Below the pieces are notes generated by a model. That model searched no databases. It saw nothing but the letters and a program-made list of their open reading frames with translations, and was not told where the DNA came from. From Flavobacterium pokkalii (lineage in GTDB: Bacteria > Bacteroidota > Bacteroidia > Flavobacteriales > Flavobacteriaceae), in NCBI RefSeq assembly GCF_014596575.1, contig NZ_NASZ01000006.1, positions 62,001-126,000 of the forward strand: a DNA stretch of 64,000 nucleotides. The letters are read 5' to 3'. This document shows, piece after piece, positions 8,543-17,432 of the stretch. The first letter of the stretch is position 1; every line of letters begins with the position of its first letter. The translations under genes were made by a program, and so were the position numbers.

Positions 8543-11023
8543 ATGAAATTTTGCAATTTTTTTTTAATAATCAGTTTGTTACTGGTTACAAATGTTAATA
8601 GTCAAATAACAGCTAAAGTAGTGGATGGAGATTATCCCCTAGAATACGCAACAGCTACTTTGTTCTCATCAAAAAATAAAGGATTAATTGCGGGAGTGGT
8701 TACTGATGTTTCTGGAAAATTTAATTTAAAAAACATTAAAAACGGGAATTATTATTTAGAAGTTTCGTTCATAGGATTTAAAACAAAAATATTCAATGAT
8801 ATTGTAATTAAAGGAGATAAAACAATTGATTTAGGCGTTATTTCTTTACTATCGGCAGAGAACCAATTAAATGATGTTGTCATCCAAAACGGAACAAAAG
8901 CATTAACGAACAAAATAGACCGCCAAGTTTATGATGCCAAGGCCTTCCAAAATAGTAAAGGAGGAACAGCTACTGATGTTTTAAGAAACCTACCTTCAAT
9001 TGCTATGGATGGTCAAGGTGAAATAAGCGTTAGAGGTACTACAGGATTTAAAGTGTTATTAAATGGAAAACCTACTCAGGGAGATATTTCAACAATCTTG
9101 GGACAATTACCCGCTAATGCAGTTGAACGTGTGGAAATTGTTACAGCACCTTCAGCTAAGTATGATCCTGATGGTAAAGCAGGTATTTTAAACATTATTA
9201 CCAAAAAAGGATCTTTAAATGGAGAATTTGCCCAATTAAATATAAAAGGAGGTTTTCCTTCTATCCAAGATTATAATAATCAAGCCCCAGTACACCGGTA
9301 TGGAATTGATGGAACTTACTCTATAAAAAAGAATAAATGGGATATTGCATTGGGAGGAAGCTATTCTCGTAGTGACATTACCGGACGTAGAGAAGGTGAT
9401 GTATTTACGATTAATGATGTTGAAAATTATAAAACACAATTTCCATCTGATGGGGAGCGTAGTACTGATTTATTAGATTATAGCGGTCGGCTTACGGTTG
9501 ATTTTACCCCAAATAAAAATAATAGTTTTGCTTTAGCCTTTTATGGAGGTAAACGAAAAAATGACAGAACGGCTAATATTGTATATAACAATTCAACCAC
9601 ATCATTAACTGATGGAAGCGAGCTTCGTACTTTTGATTATCTGAATGAAAATTTACGAACCCGCGATGGTGATTTTGCATTAGGAAGTTTTGACTATACC
9701 CATATTTTTAAAAATCAATCAAAATTAACCTCTTCGTTTTTGTATGAATATAGTTTATTGGGAGGTCCAACGACCAATTTGAATTTAAGTTTAGATAAAA
9801 GCCAAGTATACCAAGATGAGTATAATACTAATGATAATCCAGTGTATGGAACAAGAGCACAATTAGATTATGCTTTTAAACCTTTTTCTTTTGGTAAAAT
9901 CGAAATAGGTTATCAATACAGAGGTTTTTTGAATAAAGGGGATTTTATTTATGAAAGAAGAAACCTTACAACCGGTGATTTCGAAATTGTTCCAGAATTT
10001 ACCAGTGTGGTTAATTTGGATAGAAAAATTCATTCGGCTTATACACAATTAAATGGAAGCGCAAATAAATGGGAATATGCAGCTGGTTTACGATTAGAAT
10101 CAATGAAGCGTGATTTTTATTTAAAAGGTTATGATCAACAAGCCGAAAATCTAGCCTATGATTATGTCAAGTTATTTCCATCTGCTTCTGTTCAATATAC
10201 TATGGAAAATGATTTAAAATTAAAATTAGGCTATAGTAAACGTGTTGATAGGGCACCTACTTATCAAATGAATCCTTTTAAGGAAAGAGAACATTCAGAA
10301 ACTTTTGAGCAGGGAGATAAAAATTTATTACCAGAGTTTACAGATTTAGTTGAAGTTGGATTCAATAAGAGAATTAAAGAAACTGGTTCGGTTTTTGCTA
10401 ACGTTTATTTCAGAAACGTTCAAAATCTAATTAATCGTGTCAATACGAGGTCATACGATAATGTAGGGGTATTAAACGATACTATTTTGGATAGAATATA
10501 TACAAATGTTGGTAGAGGTAGAGCATTAGGTCTAGAGCTAGGTGCAAATTTTAAATTAACAGATAAATGGAATAATTTTATAGGCGGCAACGTATATAAT
10601 CAGCAACTAGATGGTTTTTTTAACGGTCGTATAGTTGATTCAAAAGCAACTCAATTCTCTATAAATGCAAACAGTACTTATGATTTTTCTAAAACAACTT
10701 CATTGCAATTTACACTGAATTATTTGTCTGAACGAATAACTGCGCAAGGTGAGGATTCTCGTTTTTATTCCCCAAATTTGAGTCTTCGAAAAACGTTTTT
10801 CGATAATCAGCTTGTTGCAACTTTACAATGGCAAAATATTGATATGGGATTGTTAAAATCAAATGAGCAAAGAATTACAACCTATTCTCCTAATGCTTTT
10901 TATACCACTACAAACTACGTATACGAAGTAGATATGGTGATTCTTAATTTATCATATACTTTTACAAAGACAAAGAACAAATCGAAATTTATAGATAGTG
11001 AATTTGGGAAAAAAGAATTTTAA
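8543..11023 (+). CDS. TonB-dependent receptor / outer-membrane beta-barrel protein with CarboxypepD-like N-domain
   Basis: This 826-aa outer-membrane protein has a signal peptide (residues 1-21), a carboxypeptidase-regulatory-like beta-sandwich (about 22-105), a plug domain (about 130-215, with VERVEIVTAPSAKYDPDGKA) and a long beta-barrel of the OMP_b-brl_3 type ending near SYTFTKTKN. It lacks a SusD partner, so it is not a canonical SusC. TonB-dependent proteins of this type import or bind large ligands at the cell surface. Its place between the sugar-sensing regulator and the formylglycine-generating enzyme suggests glycan uptake. The next gene starts 4 bp after its stop codon, so the two are cotranscribed. 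Confidence 0.88.
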   Translation: MKFCNFFLIISLLLVTNVNSQITAKVVDGDYPLEYATATLFSSKNKGLIAGVVTDVSGKFNLKNIKNGNYYLEVSFIGFKTKIFNDIVIKGDKTIDLGVISLLSAENQLNDVVIQNGTKALTNKIDRQVYDAKAFQNSKGGTATDVLRNLPSIAMDGQGEISVRGTTGFKVLLNGKPTQGDISTILGQLPANAVERVEIVTAPSAKYDPDGKAGILNIITKKGSLNGEFAQLNIKGGFPSIQDYNNQAPVHRYGIDGTYSIKKNKWDIALGGSYSRSDITGRREGDVFTINDVENYKTQFPSDGERSTDLLDYSGRLTVDFTPNKNNSFALAFYGGKRKNDRTANIVYNNSTTSLTDGSELRTFDYLNENLRTRDGDFALGSFDYTHIFKNQSKLTSSFLYEYSLLGGPTTNLNLSLDKSQVYQDEYNTNDNPVYGTRAQLDYAFKPFSFGKIEIGYQYRGFLNKGDFIYERRNLTTGDFEIVPEFTSVVNLDRKIHSAYTQLNGSANKWEYAAGLRLESMKRDFYLKGYDQQAENLAYDYVKLFPSASVQYTMENDLKLKLGYSKRVDRAPTYQMNPFKEREHSETFEQGDKNLLPEFTDLVEVGFNKRIKETGSVFANVYFRNVQNLINRVNTRSYDNVGVLNDTILDRIYTNVGRGRALGLELGANFKLTDKWNNFIGGNVYNQQLDGFFNGRIVDSKATQFSINANSTYDFSKTTSLQFTLNYLSERITAQGEDSRFYSPNLSLRKTFFDNQLVATLQWQNIDMGLLKSNEQRITTYSPNAFYTTTNYVYEVDMVILNLSYTFTKTKNKSKFIDSEFGKKEF

Positions 11024-11027
11024 TTAA

Positions 11028-12164
11028 ATGAATAATATGAAAGATAAAGAGAAAAAACTATTTAGAATCATTTTTATTATGCTTATACCATTAATAGGTT
11101 TTTTATGGTTTTTGACTAATTCTTCTACTTCAAAAAAAGAAGTAAATCAAGAGGATGAAAATCAAGATGCTGAACCTAAGTTTGAATTAACAATAGAAAA
11201 TAAAAATAATAAACCCAAGGAAGAGCATGAAGGAATGGTTTGGATACCTGGAGGGGAGTTTTCCATGGGAAGTAATTTTGATGATGAAAGTCTTTGTAGT
11301 ATCAAAGGAGTAACCAATGATGCCCGACCAATTCACAGAGTATATGTTGATGGTTTTTGGATGGATAAAACAGAAGTTACGAATAAGGAATTTGCTGAAT
11401 TTGTAAAAGCTACAGGCTATGTTACTGTTGCAGAGAAAAAACCACTTCCCGAAGAATTACCTGGAGTGCCATTATCAGATTTGATAGCTGGCTCAGCTGT
11501 ATTTACACCAACAAAAAGTAAAGTTGACTTAAATAATTATTTGGCATGGTGGCAGTATGTAGGAGGAGCAAATTGGAGACATCCATTAGGGACGGATAGC
11601 GATTTAAAAGGAAAAGACAACTATCCAGTAGTGCAAATTGCATTTGAAGATGCAGCAGCTTATGCTAAATGGGCAGGAAAACGATTGCCTACGGAAGCAG
11701 AATGGGAATTTGCAGCCAGAGGAGGAAAGACAGGTACTTCCTATACTTGGGGGAATGTATTAAAACCTAATGGTAAATTTCAGGCGAATATTTATCAGGG
11801 AGAATTTCCTGTTGAAAAGGGAGATAAAGCAGAAGATGGTTTTGTAGGATTGGCTCCAGTAGCGCAATACCAGCCTAATGGTTATGGACTTTATGATATG
11901 GCAGGAAATGTTTGGGAGTTAATTAACGATTGGTATAGTGAAGATTATTATGAACTATTATCAGCAAGTGGAAAAGTCGCCAGAAATCCACAAGGACCAG
12001 AAAGAAGTAATTATTCGGGAGAGCCTAATGCTTTAACAAAGGTTCATAGAGGCGGTTCTTTTTTATGTACGGATGAATATTGTACCCGATACTTAGTAGG
12101 TTCAAGAGGACATGGAGAAATCAAATCAACTGCAAATCATATAGGATTTAGATGTGTCAGATGA
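11028..12164 (+). CDS. Formylglycine-generating enzyme (sulfatase-modifying factor), membrane-anchored
   Basis: The FGE-sulfatase fold starts at MVWIPGGEFSMGSN and runs to the C-terminal NHIGFRCVR. The active-site pair is intact: C347 and C352 in GGSFLCTDEYCTRY have the five-residue spacing of the two catalytic cysteines in human SUMF1. This supports a true oxidase that converts the sulfatase signature Cys to formylglycine, rather than a diverged FGE-like binding protein. An N-terminal hydrophobic segment (about residues 12-30) without a lipobox suggests membrane anchoring facing the periplasm. It is 4 bp behind the TonB receptor, in the same locus as two sulfatases carrying target motifs. 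The start could also be the Met at 11037. Confidence 0.88.
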   Translation: MNNMKDKEKKLFRIIFIMLIPLIGFLWFLTNSSTSKKEVNQEDENQDAEPKFELTIENKNNKPKEEHEGMVWIPGGEFSMGSNFDDESLCSIKGVTNDARPIHRVYVDGFWMDKTEVTNKEFAEFVKATGYVTVAEKKPLPEELPGVPLSDLIAGSAVFTPTKSKVDLNNYLAWWQYVGGANWRHPLGTDSDLKGKDNYPVVQIAFEDAAAYAKWAGKRLPTEAEWEFAARGGKTGTSYTWGNVLKPNGKFQANIYQGEFPVEKGDKAEDGFVGLAPVAQYQPNGYGLYDMAGNVWELINDWYSEDYYELLSASGKVARNPQGPERSNYSGEPNALTKVHRGGSFLCTDEYCTRYLVGSRGHGEIKSTANHIGFRCVR

Positions 12165-12339
12165 TTTTGAAGATATACTTAAATAATGAAATAGGTAGAC
12201 AACAAATAGTAATAAAAAAAACTATGATGCTAAAAGAAAGTTTGAAGTTAATTTTAAAATCAAGAAGGAAGTACTCCAATAATATTAAAAAAATAATTTA
12301 GATAAAGCTATTTTTATCAATCCTTATATTGGAAAAAAC

Positions 12340-12379
12340 GGTCAAATTGACCACCCCATTCCTGTTCAAATTGACCACC
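12340..12379 (+). repeat. IS21-type terminal repeats (two copies)
   Basis: GGTCAAATTGACCACC (12340-12355) and GTTCAAATTGACCACC (12364-12379) are near-identical direct copies 24 bp apart, each centred on the palindromic core TCAAATTGA. Several copies of a short motif at an end is a known feature of IS21-family elements. Together with the truncated istA start just downstream, they mark the left end of a broken insertion sequence. No matching right end was seen nearby. Confidence 0.6.
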
Positions 12380-12462
12380 TGATTTTTGGGTAAATTAATT
12401 ATTAAAAACTACTATCTTTTTCATTCTGTTAGAATCATAAATTCGCTTAAAAAAAGTAGATT

Positions 12463-12567
12463 ATGGCAAACAAAATAACAGACATGAGTAAAATAAGAAA
12501 AGTAATTAAATTCTATTGTGAAGGTAGGAGTAAGTTGTTGATAAGTAGCTACTATTTCCTTTACTGA
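12463..12567 (+). pseudogene. istA: Truncated IS21-family istA transposase (N-terminal 34 codons)
   Basis: The frame starting MANKITDMSKIRKVIKFYC resembles the N-terminus of Bacteroidota IS21 IstA transposases, which normally exceed 500 residues. It continues with EGRSKLLISSYYFLY and then stops. The rest of the transposase and the istB ATPase are absent, so the element is dead. It sits between the sulfatase locus and the RteC-like gene, so it may mark an insertion or recombination boundary between two gene blocks. Confidence 0.6.
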
Positions 12568-12630
12568 GAGCTGAATTTGTTTGAAAAAATAAAAAGTTTA
12601 GTAATACCTTTTATTAAAAGATAAATCTAC

Positions 12631-13836
12631 TTAATAGCTTTTAATTTTTTGAATGATTTTTTCTAATGTTTCAATGGCAATTTCCTTGTCTTTATCTTCT
12701 GCATTATAGGATTTACTTCGAACAGACTGATAGGAGAGTTCCGTTTTAAAAGGAGTAGAGAGATGTGGGACGATAGTTTTAAAAACGGCACTCATTGATT
12801 TTGCATTGAGAATTCTCGATTCATCTGCGGCTCTTAAAAATAAGGCAATTTGATCAGCAGATAAAAGACAGGTAATTTTGTTTTCGATATTTTTTCCAGC
12901 AGTGTTGTCAATCTTTTTTTCGTTTTCAATAAAAGGATATATTGACTGTTCCATCTTTTTTTCAAGATATATGATTTCCTGTTCGAACCAATGAATGATT
13001 ACTTTTTTGAGATTTCGATTTTTGTGATTGAAACATATATTCTTCTTAGTGTACAATTGATTGAATTCTTTTAAGAAGAACAATAATTTGTCCAATCGGT
13101 CGGATTCATTTTCAAATAAATCAATTTTTTGAATGATGGAACGCTTAAAATAGTTCATGTATTTAATGTTGTTAAAATTCAGAAATACAAGCAGTTCATC
13201 AATAGCTGAAAAAGTGTTTGCTTTTTGGTGGTTTTCACAAAATAATTCCAATTCCTGAATTAACTTCTTTCTGTACAAAACTTCTCGGTAGGTTAATGAA
13301 GAATTGTTTTTGGAAAATTTAAAAACATCAAATATAATATCGGTAATGTTTTTATTATCGACTGCTTTCTCTAATCGTGATTTTAGGCAATCAAATTTTA
13401 GTTTTAATTCATTTTTGGTTACAATCAGATAAGAAATGGGAACTCTTTCATCGATATTCAAATAACTAAAAAATCGACTTTCTATGTAGGTCAATAATTC
13501 ATCGAGACAATTGAATAAAGTTTTCATGATGTTGGATAAATGCGGACTTTTGAAAACATCCTTATTTTGATTGCAAACCACTATATCCTGTAGAATAATA
13601 AGTGAGGAATGGTATTTTTGAATTAAGTGTTTAATTTCACTTTCTTTAGTAAAAAGAAATATTTGTTTGTTCAATTGAGTCTGGATATAAAGTATTTCTT
13701 TTAAAATTTGTTCTGTGATGTCTTTAATTTCATCAGCGGTAATGGTACAAACATGATTATTTCCCGGATTCAGTGTGATTGAAATCAAAGAATCTAACCA
13801 TTCCAAAGGATATGTTTTAGTTGTTTCCATTAGCAC
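12631..13836 (-). CDS. RteC-like protein of unknown function
   Basis: This 401-aa protein is alpha-helical and Lys/Ile-rich, with no signal peptide, membrane segment or recognisable catalytic motif. The C-terminal ~80 residues (SADQIALFLRAADESRIL to SYQSVRS) resemble the C-terminus of RteC-family proteins, which regulate excision of Bacteroides conjugative transposons. The match is by eye and weak in the N-terminal half. Genes of this kind are often strays on mobile DNA in flavobacteria, which fits the adjacent IS21 remnant. It is monocistronic and divergent from the DUF7793 gene. The ORF has two nearby starts (MLM at 13836 and 13830). Confidence 0.5.
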   Translation of the reverse strand: MLMETTKTYPLEWLDSLISITLNPGNNHVCTITADEIKDITEQILKEILYIQTQLNKQIFLFTKESEIKHLIQKYHSSLIILQDIVVCNQNKDVFKSPHLSNIMKTLFNCLDELLTYIESRFFSYLNIDERVPISYLIVTKNELKLKFDCLKSRLEKAVDNKNITDIIFDVFKFSKNNSSLTYREVLYRKKLIQELELFCENHQKANTFSAIDELLVFLNFNNIKYMNYFKRSIIQKIDLFENESDRLDKLLFFLKEFNQLYTKKNICFNHKNRNLKKVIIHWFEQEIIYLEKKMEQSIYPFIENEKKIDNTAGKNIENKITCLLSADQIALFLRAADESRILNAKSMSAVFKTIVPHLSTPFKTELSYQSVRSKSYNAEDKDKEIAIETLEKIIQKIKSY

Positions 13837-14046
13837 TACTTAAACTTGTTAGTTATTTTCACTCAAGGGGTAATCAATGCTGTTTTAAACTATCAGAAAG
13901 GTTTATATCAAATAGTTGTAATTCTAATTTCTGATTGAATTTATTACTGTATGTTGTTGGTTTTGAGTTGTCTTAGGGAGAATTTATCTATGGATTATAA
14001 AATTCAATATAAAAAATGAAAGTTTTTTCATCTGTATCTATAAAAC

Positions 14047-14082
14047 TCCCAAATTGACAACTCATATTCCCGATTTGACATA
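14047..14082 (+). promoter_or_regulatory. Paired direct-repeat operator, 21-bp period (copy 1)
   Basis: TCCCAAATTGACAAC (14047-14061) and TCCCGATTTGACATA (14068-14082) are direct repeats with a 21-bp period, so both face the same side of the helix. The same arrangement occurs at 17174-17209. A 21-bp period between direct half-sites is how AraC-type activators bind, and an AraC-family regulator is encoded at 17433. The pair lies 63 bp upstream of a TATTTTTG promoter box. Confidence 0.6.
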
Positions 14083-14144
14083 AGAAACGTAAAAAACACA
14101 ATAAATAATCCGGAAAAGACAAAGGTTTTATAATCAGATGTTTC

Positions 14145-14152
14145 TATTTTTG
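14145..14152 (+). promoter_or_regulatory. Putative -7 promoter box upstream of the DUF7793 gene
   Basis: TATTTTTG fits the TAnnTTTG consensus, 27 bp before the ATG at 14179. An identical octamer lies at the same distance from the second operator copy (17271-17278). Confidence 0.55.
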
Positions 14153-14178
14153 TAAGAATAATTTAAAATTCATAAAAG

Positions 14179-14562
14179 ATGATTACAGCTCATGACTTTT
14201 ATGAGAATGAATATGCAAGATTTTGGATAGCAGACTCTATTCTCCGTTTCGAATACAAAGAAAATACCACCTTAGATTTGAAAGTTGCCCAACAGGTAGT
14301 TACTGATAGAATCCATTTTCAAAACGAACTTTCATTTCCTGTTTTATGTGATGTTCGTGGAGTAATTTCTACCGAAAAAGCAGGTAGGGATTATCTGGCT
14401 CAGACCGGTTCCATTTTAACTACAGCTGTTGCACTCTTAGTGCAGGAAGAGGTTTTGCAAATGATAGGTATGTTTTATATGCAAATTAACAAACCAACGG
14501 TACCTACTAAGGTTTTTACTAAAGAAGCTGATGCTTTGAATTTTTTAATGAAATTTGTTTGA
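14179..14562 (+). CDS. DUF7793 family protein (SpoIIAA/STAS-like fold)
   Basis: This is a 127-aa soluble protein without a signal peptide. It has the alternating beta/alpha layout of SpoIIAA-like proteins, with segments FPVLCDVRGV, LTTAVALLVQEE and PTKVFTKEADALNFLMKFV at the positions expected in that fold. Proteins annotated DUF7793 in flavobacteria match this size and these phrases. The molecular role is not established; related STAS-like domains bind small ligands or partner proteins. It has its own promoter region, closely similar to that of the AraC gene, and ends at a perfect hairpin shared with the convergent aminotransferase gene. Confidence 0.65.
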   Translation: MITAHDFYENEYARFWIADSILRFEYKENTTLDLKVAQQVVTDRIHFQNELSFPVLCDVRGVISTEKAGRDYLAQTGSILTTAVALLVQEEVLQMIGMFYMQINKPTVPTKVFTKEADALNFLMKFV

Positions 14563-14601
14563 ATTTGAACTAAAAAAATATCGAAAGTATAACTTAAAAT
14601 G

Positions 14602-14643
14602 AAACGAGTTCAACTTAATACAATTATCAAGTTGAACTCGTTT
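14602..14643. terminator. Bidirectional intrinsic terminator
   Basis: AAACGAGTTCAACTT (14602-14616) pairs perfectly with AAGTTGAACTCGTTT (14629-14643), a 15-bp stem with a 12-nt loop. It lies between convergent genes that end at 14562 (+) and 14667 (-). Confidence 0.85.
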
Positions 14644-14666
14644 GATTCAGACAGCATTTCTTTTGA

Positions 14667-17135
14667 TTATCTCAATTTATGATTATTTTGAAGGTTGTTG
14701 AGTAATTCCAAGACATAATTATCTCTTGCCTGAATATAGGCTACTTTAGGGACAATTGTAGCTCCTAATTTCTTCTTTTCGAAAGTAGCAGACAGACCAA
14801 AGTCTATTTTTTGAATTCCCAGTTGGTTGGCTCTTTTTATAGTTTGGAACAACAGCTGTCTGTAGAGATGATATTCCTTTGCCCACTTATAATCCATTCC
14901 AATTAATTCGGGTACATAGACGTTTTTTGCGTTTTTGTAGCAAAACATGATGCCGTTAAAAGAGTTATTTTTATTTTCTTTTAATGTTACTATAATAAAT
15001 TCCCAATTGTTAGATGAATTCATATTTTCGAAAACTTCAATAGTATAAGGAAAGGTATTAATCGCCAGATTATTTGCCTGTACATTTCTATACAATTCAT
15101 AAGCTCTTTCTAATTCTTTCGGACTTAGATGTTGTTTTATCGCTACATGATAAAGGTTTTCGTAGGCGAGAATTTCTTTATTGAAATGTTTTCTCGAACG
15201 ACTTGATAATCTTTCGGAAAATTCCTCATTAGAATACCAGGTTTCATTTTCTAATACACAGGATTCAGGCATATTGATTTTAAAGTAACCTTGGTTTTGG
15301 ATGGTTTTATTCCAGTTGTTGTCCTCTTTAAAATCGCGCAGGACTAATCGGTCAGCATTTAAAGTATTGTATTTTTCTTCAACAAGGTCTAAGAGTAATT
15401 GAAGTGCTTTTTGAGCAAGAGGATGTTCTTTGTTTTCATAATAATGCTGCCCTTCGGTAAATAAACATCCCATGCTTAAAATTTTTGAAGTCAGGTACAT
15501 TGGATTACTTTTTCGGATTTCTTCTAATTGTGATGAAACAGATTCAGTTGAAAGCATATCATCTTTCCAAATACCAAAAGTAAAGAAGGTCATTAAAATA
15601 ATGGTTTTATCTTTATCTCTGATTGTATAGTAATAAAAATCGAATTGATTGGTTGGGTCTGGATGCTTGCTAAAAGTATTTTCTAAATAGAGCAAGCCCT
15701 CGTAGTCGAGTATGTTTTGTTTTCCAATTAAATTGTTCCATTCTACAGGATCAATGGTTTTGATAGAATTTTTTACTTCAACAAAGAGTTCTGAATTATT
15801 TTGTGATTTACTCTCAACAATATTTTTATTGTGAAGACCAAAAGCCTGATGGATTTTACCGGGACTGTTATTGGTATCCTCCAAGGCTTTAGGAAAATGA
15901 TATTCCATCGCCTGAGCCAATGCTTTAATATCGTCTTTCTGATTATGAGCTGATAGTGTGATACGGATTCCTGTATTTTTTATGGGTACAGCAGGATAAA
16001 TACCCAGATTAAGAAAAAAGCCTTCATTAAAAAGCCGATGAACAAAATTGTATGCAGTTATAGGTGTTGCCATTCCTAAGAATAAAACAGGAGAATCATT
16101 TTTGGATATAATAGGAAGTGATCCGTTTGATAATAATTGATTGAAGTAAGCTATTTTGTCTGCCAAATCATTTTGCAGCAAATTAATTTCTGAGGATAAA
16201 TGGATATTGGCTGAAGCAATTGCAGCTCCTACAGAAGCAGGCTCTAATTGAGCAGAAAATGTTAAGGGACCTCCGAAGTTTTTGATTTTATTTCTGAGTT
16301 TTTCATTAGAGCAAAACACCGTTGCACCGCTGGCACCAAATGTTTTACTCAGAGTGCCTACCACTACAATATTTTCCGGTAGTTCTTTGATAGTATCAAA
16401 TACGAAACCTGTTCCGTTTTTGCCTTTCCAACTCATACCATGAACATCATCAAAATAGAGGTGGAGTTGGTTGTATTTTTGGGTCAGTTGTATCAATTCA
16501 TCTATTGGAGCATAATCCCCGTACATCGAATAGACTCCATCAGCCATATACCAAATTTTATTGCATTTGCTACTGAGGTATTTGATTTTTTCTTCCAGCA
16601 TATTGAGTTGGTTGTGCCGAATCATTTCAACCGGGATTCCCCTTAATTTGAGTAATTGACAGGCATTCTGAACACTCCAGTGTACCTGATGATCCATAAT
16701 TACCGCATCTTCATCCCTGATTAAAGTTGGAATTACGGCTAAATGTCCCAGTGTACTGTTTTTGGTAATGATGGGAGGTATCTCGTACATTTCTTCAATC
16801 TTGGCTTCGAGTTCCGCATACAAAGGATGGGAGATATAGGATTTAGAAAGTGGAAATTGTGTGCCAAAATCCTCAATGGCTTTGATGGCAGCCTGTTTTA
16901 ATCTGTTGTCCTGTTCCAATCCCAAATAGCCTGTAGTACCAAAGTGAAACATCTTTTTTCCTTTGATTTGAATGGTTCTGCCAGATAAGAATTTGTCTTC
17001 AGCATAGAGGTGTAATACTCCTTCATTTTTTGCTCCTGATAGAACATCATCTACTGTGTCGATAAAGTTGTTGTGTTTAATTTTAGCCATGATCTCTTGA
17101 TTTATAATGAGTAAAGAAATTTGACTAAAATTCAT
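14667..17135 (-). CDS. Fused AONS/SPT-type PLP acyltransferase and GNAT-fold protein
   Basis: The N-terminal ~420 residues are a fold-type I PLP enzyme of the alpha-oxoamine synthase family (8-amino-7-oxononanoate synthase, serine palmitoyltransferase, CqsA). They have FGTTGYLGL near the start, DDVHG with D229/H232, and the Schiff-base lysine K264 in LSKTFGASGATVF. These enzymes condense an acyl thioester with an amino acid. After a linker (about 420-460), residues 460-822 form a second enzyme-like module ending LGIQKIDFGLSATFEKKKLGA, which looks like a GNAT/FemAB-type acyltransferase. A single chain with both suggests synthesis and then N-acylation of an aminoketone or lipid; this is inference. 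An alternative start is M16 (MAKIKHNN, 17090). Expression is monocistronic. Confidence 0.8.
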   Translation of the reverse strand: MNFSQISLLIINQEIMAKIKHNNFIDTVDDVLSGAKNEGVLHLYAEDKFLSGRTIQIKGKKMFHFGTTGYLGLEQDNRLKQAAIKAIEDFGTQFPLSKSYISHPLYAELEAKIEEMYEIPPIITKNSTLGHLAVIPTLIRDEDAVIMDHQVHWSVQNACQLLKLRGIPVEMIRHNQLNMLEEKIKYLSSKCNKIWYMADGVYSMYGDYAPIDELIQLTQKYNQLHLYFDDVHGMSWKGKNGTGFVFDTIKELPENIVVVGTLSKTFGASGATVFCSNEKLRNKIKNFGGPLTFSAQLEPASVGAAIASANIHLSSEINLLQNDLADKIAYFNQLLSNGSLPIISKNDSPVLFLGMATPITAYNFVHRLFNEGFFLNLGIYPAVPIKNTGIRITLSAHNQKDDIKALAQAMEYHFPKALEDTNNSPGKIHQAFGLHNKNIVESKSQNNSELFVEVKNSIKTIDPVEWNNLIGKQNILDYEGLLYLENTFSKHPDPTNQFDFYYYTIRDKDKTIILMTFFTFGIWKDDMLSTESVSSQLEEIRKSNPMYLTSKILSMGCLFTEGQHYYENKEHPLAQKALQLLLDLVEEKYNTLNADRLVLRDFKEDNNWNKTIQNQGYFKINMPESCVLENETWYSNEEFSERLSSRSRKHFNKEILAYENLYHVAIKQHLSPKELERAYELYRNVQANNLAINTFPYTIEVFENMNSSNNWEFIIVTLKENKNNSFNGIMFCYKNAKNVYVPELIGMDYKWAKEYHLYRQLLFQTIKRANQLGIQKIDFGLSATFEKKKLGATIVPKVAYIQARDNYVLELLNNLQNNHKLR

Positions 17136-17173
17136 TATAAAAATTGAGAGAATATTATGCTAAGGTTTAATAC

Positions 17174-17209
17174 TCCCGAATTGACAACTTTAATTCCCGA
17201 ATTGACAAC
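17174..17209 (+). promoter_or_regulatory. Paired direct-repeat operator, 21-bp period (copy 2)
   Basis: TCCCGAATTGACAAC occurs twice, exactly, at 17174-17188 and 17195-17209, again with a 21-bp period. AAATAATCC follows 55 bp after the first repeat start, as it does (56 bp) in copy 1. TATTTTTG follows at 97 bp, against 98 bp in copy 1. The site lies between the divergent aminotransferase and AraC genes and could serve both. Confidence 0.65.
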
Positions 17210-17270
17210 TAAATATTTATATAACAACAAATAATCCTTAATTAACAAGTAAATAGTTTTTAAATGTTGT

Positions 17271-17278
17271 TATTTTTG
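17271..17278 (+). promoter_or_regulatory. Putative -7 promoter box for the AraC-family gene
   Basis: TATTTTTG matches TAnnTTTG and lies 62 bp after the paired operator. A transcript from here would have a leader of about 150 nt before the ATG at 17433. Confidence 0.5.
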
Positions 17279-17432
17279 TTAAATGATTGCATAAAATCTA
17301 TAGTTTGAATCAAAATGCTTCTAATAAAGTAAATGATGGTGTAGGTTTTAATGTAGATTAATATTTCCCTCAAATAAATTATTTAAAACAAAGTTCAGCT
17401 CACTAGTGTAGTTGAATTATTAATTCATTTGT

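Noticed and set aside
8543..11023. SusC-type transporter call for the receptor at 8543
   Set aside because: No SusD partner and a barrel more like the OMP_b-brl_3 family; kept as a general TonB-dependent receptor.
12220..12300. 25-codon ORF after the FGE gene
   Set aside because: It is Lys/Asn-rich, without support from context or motif, and probably chance.
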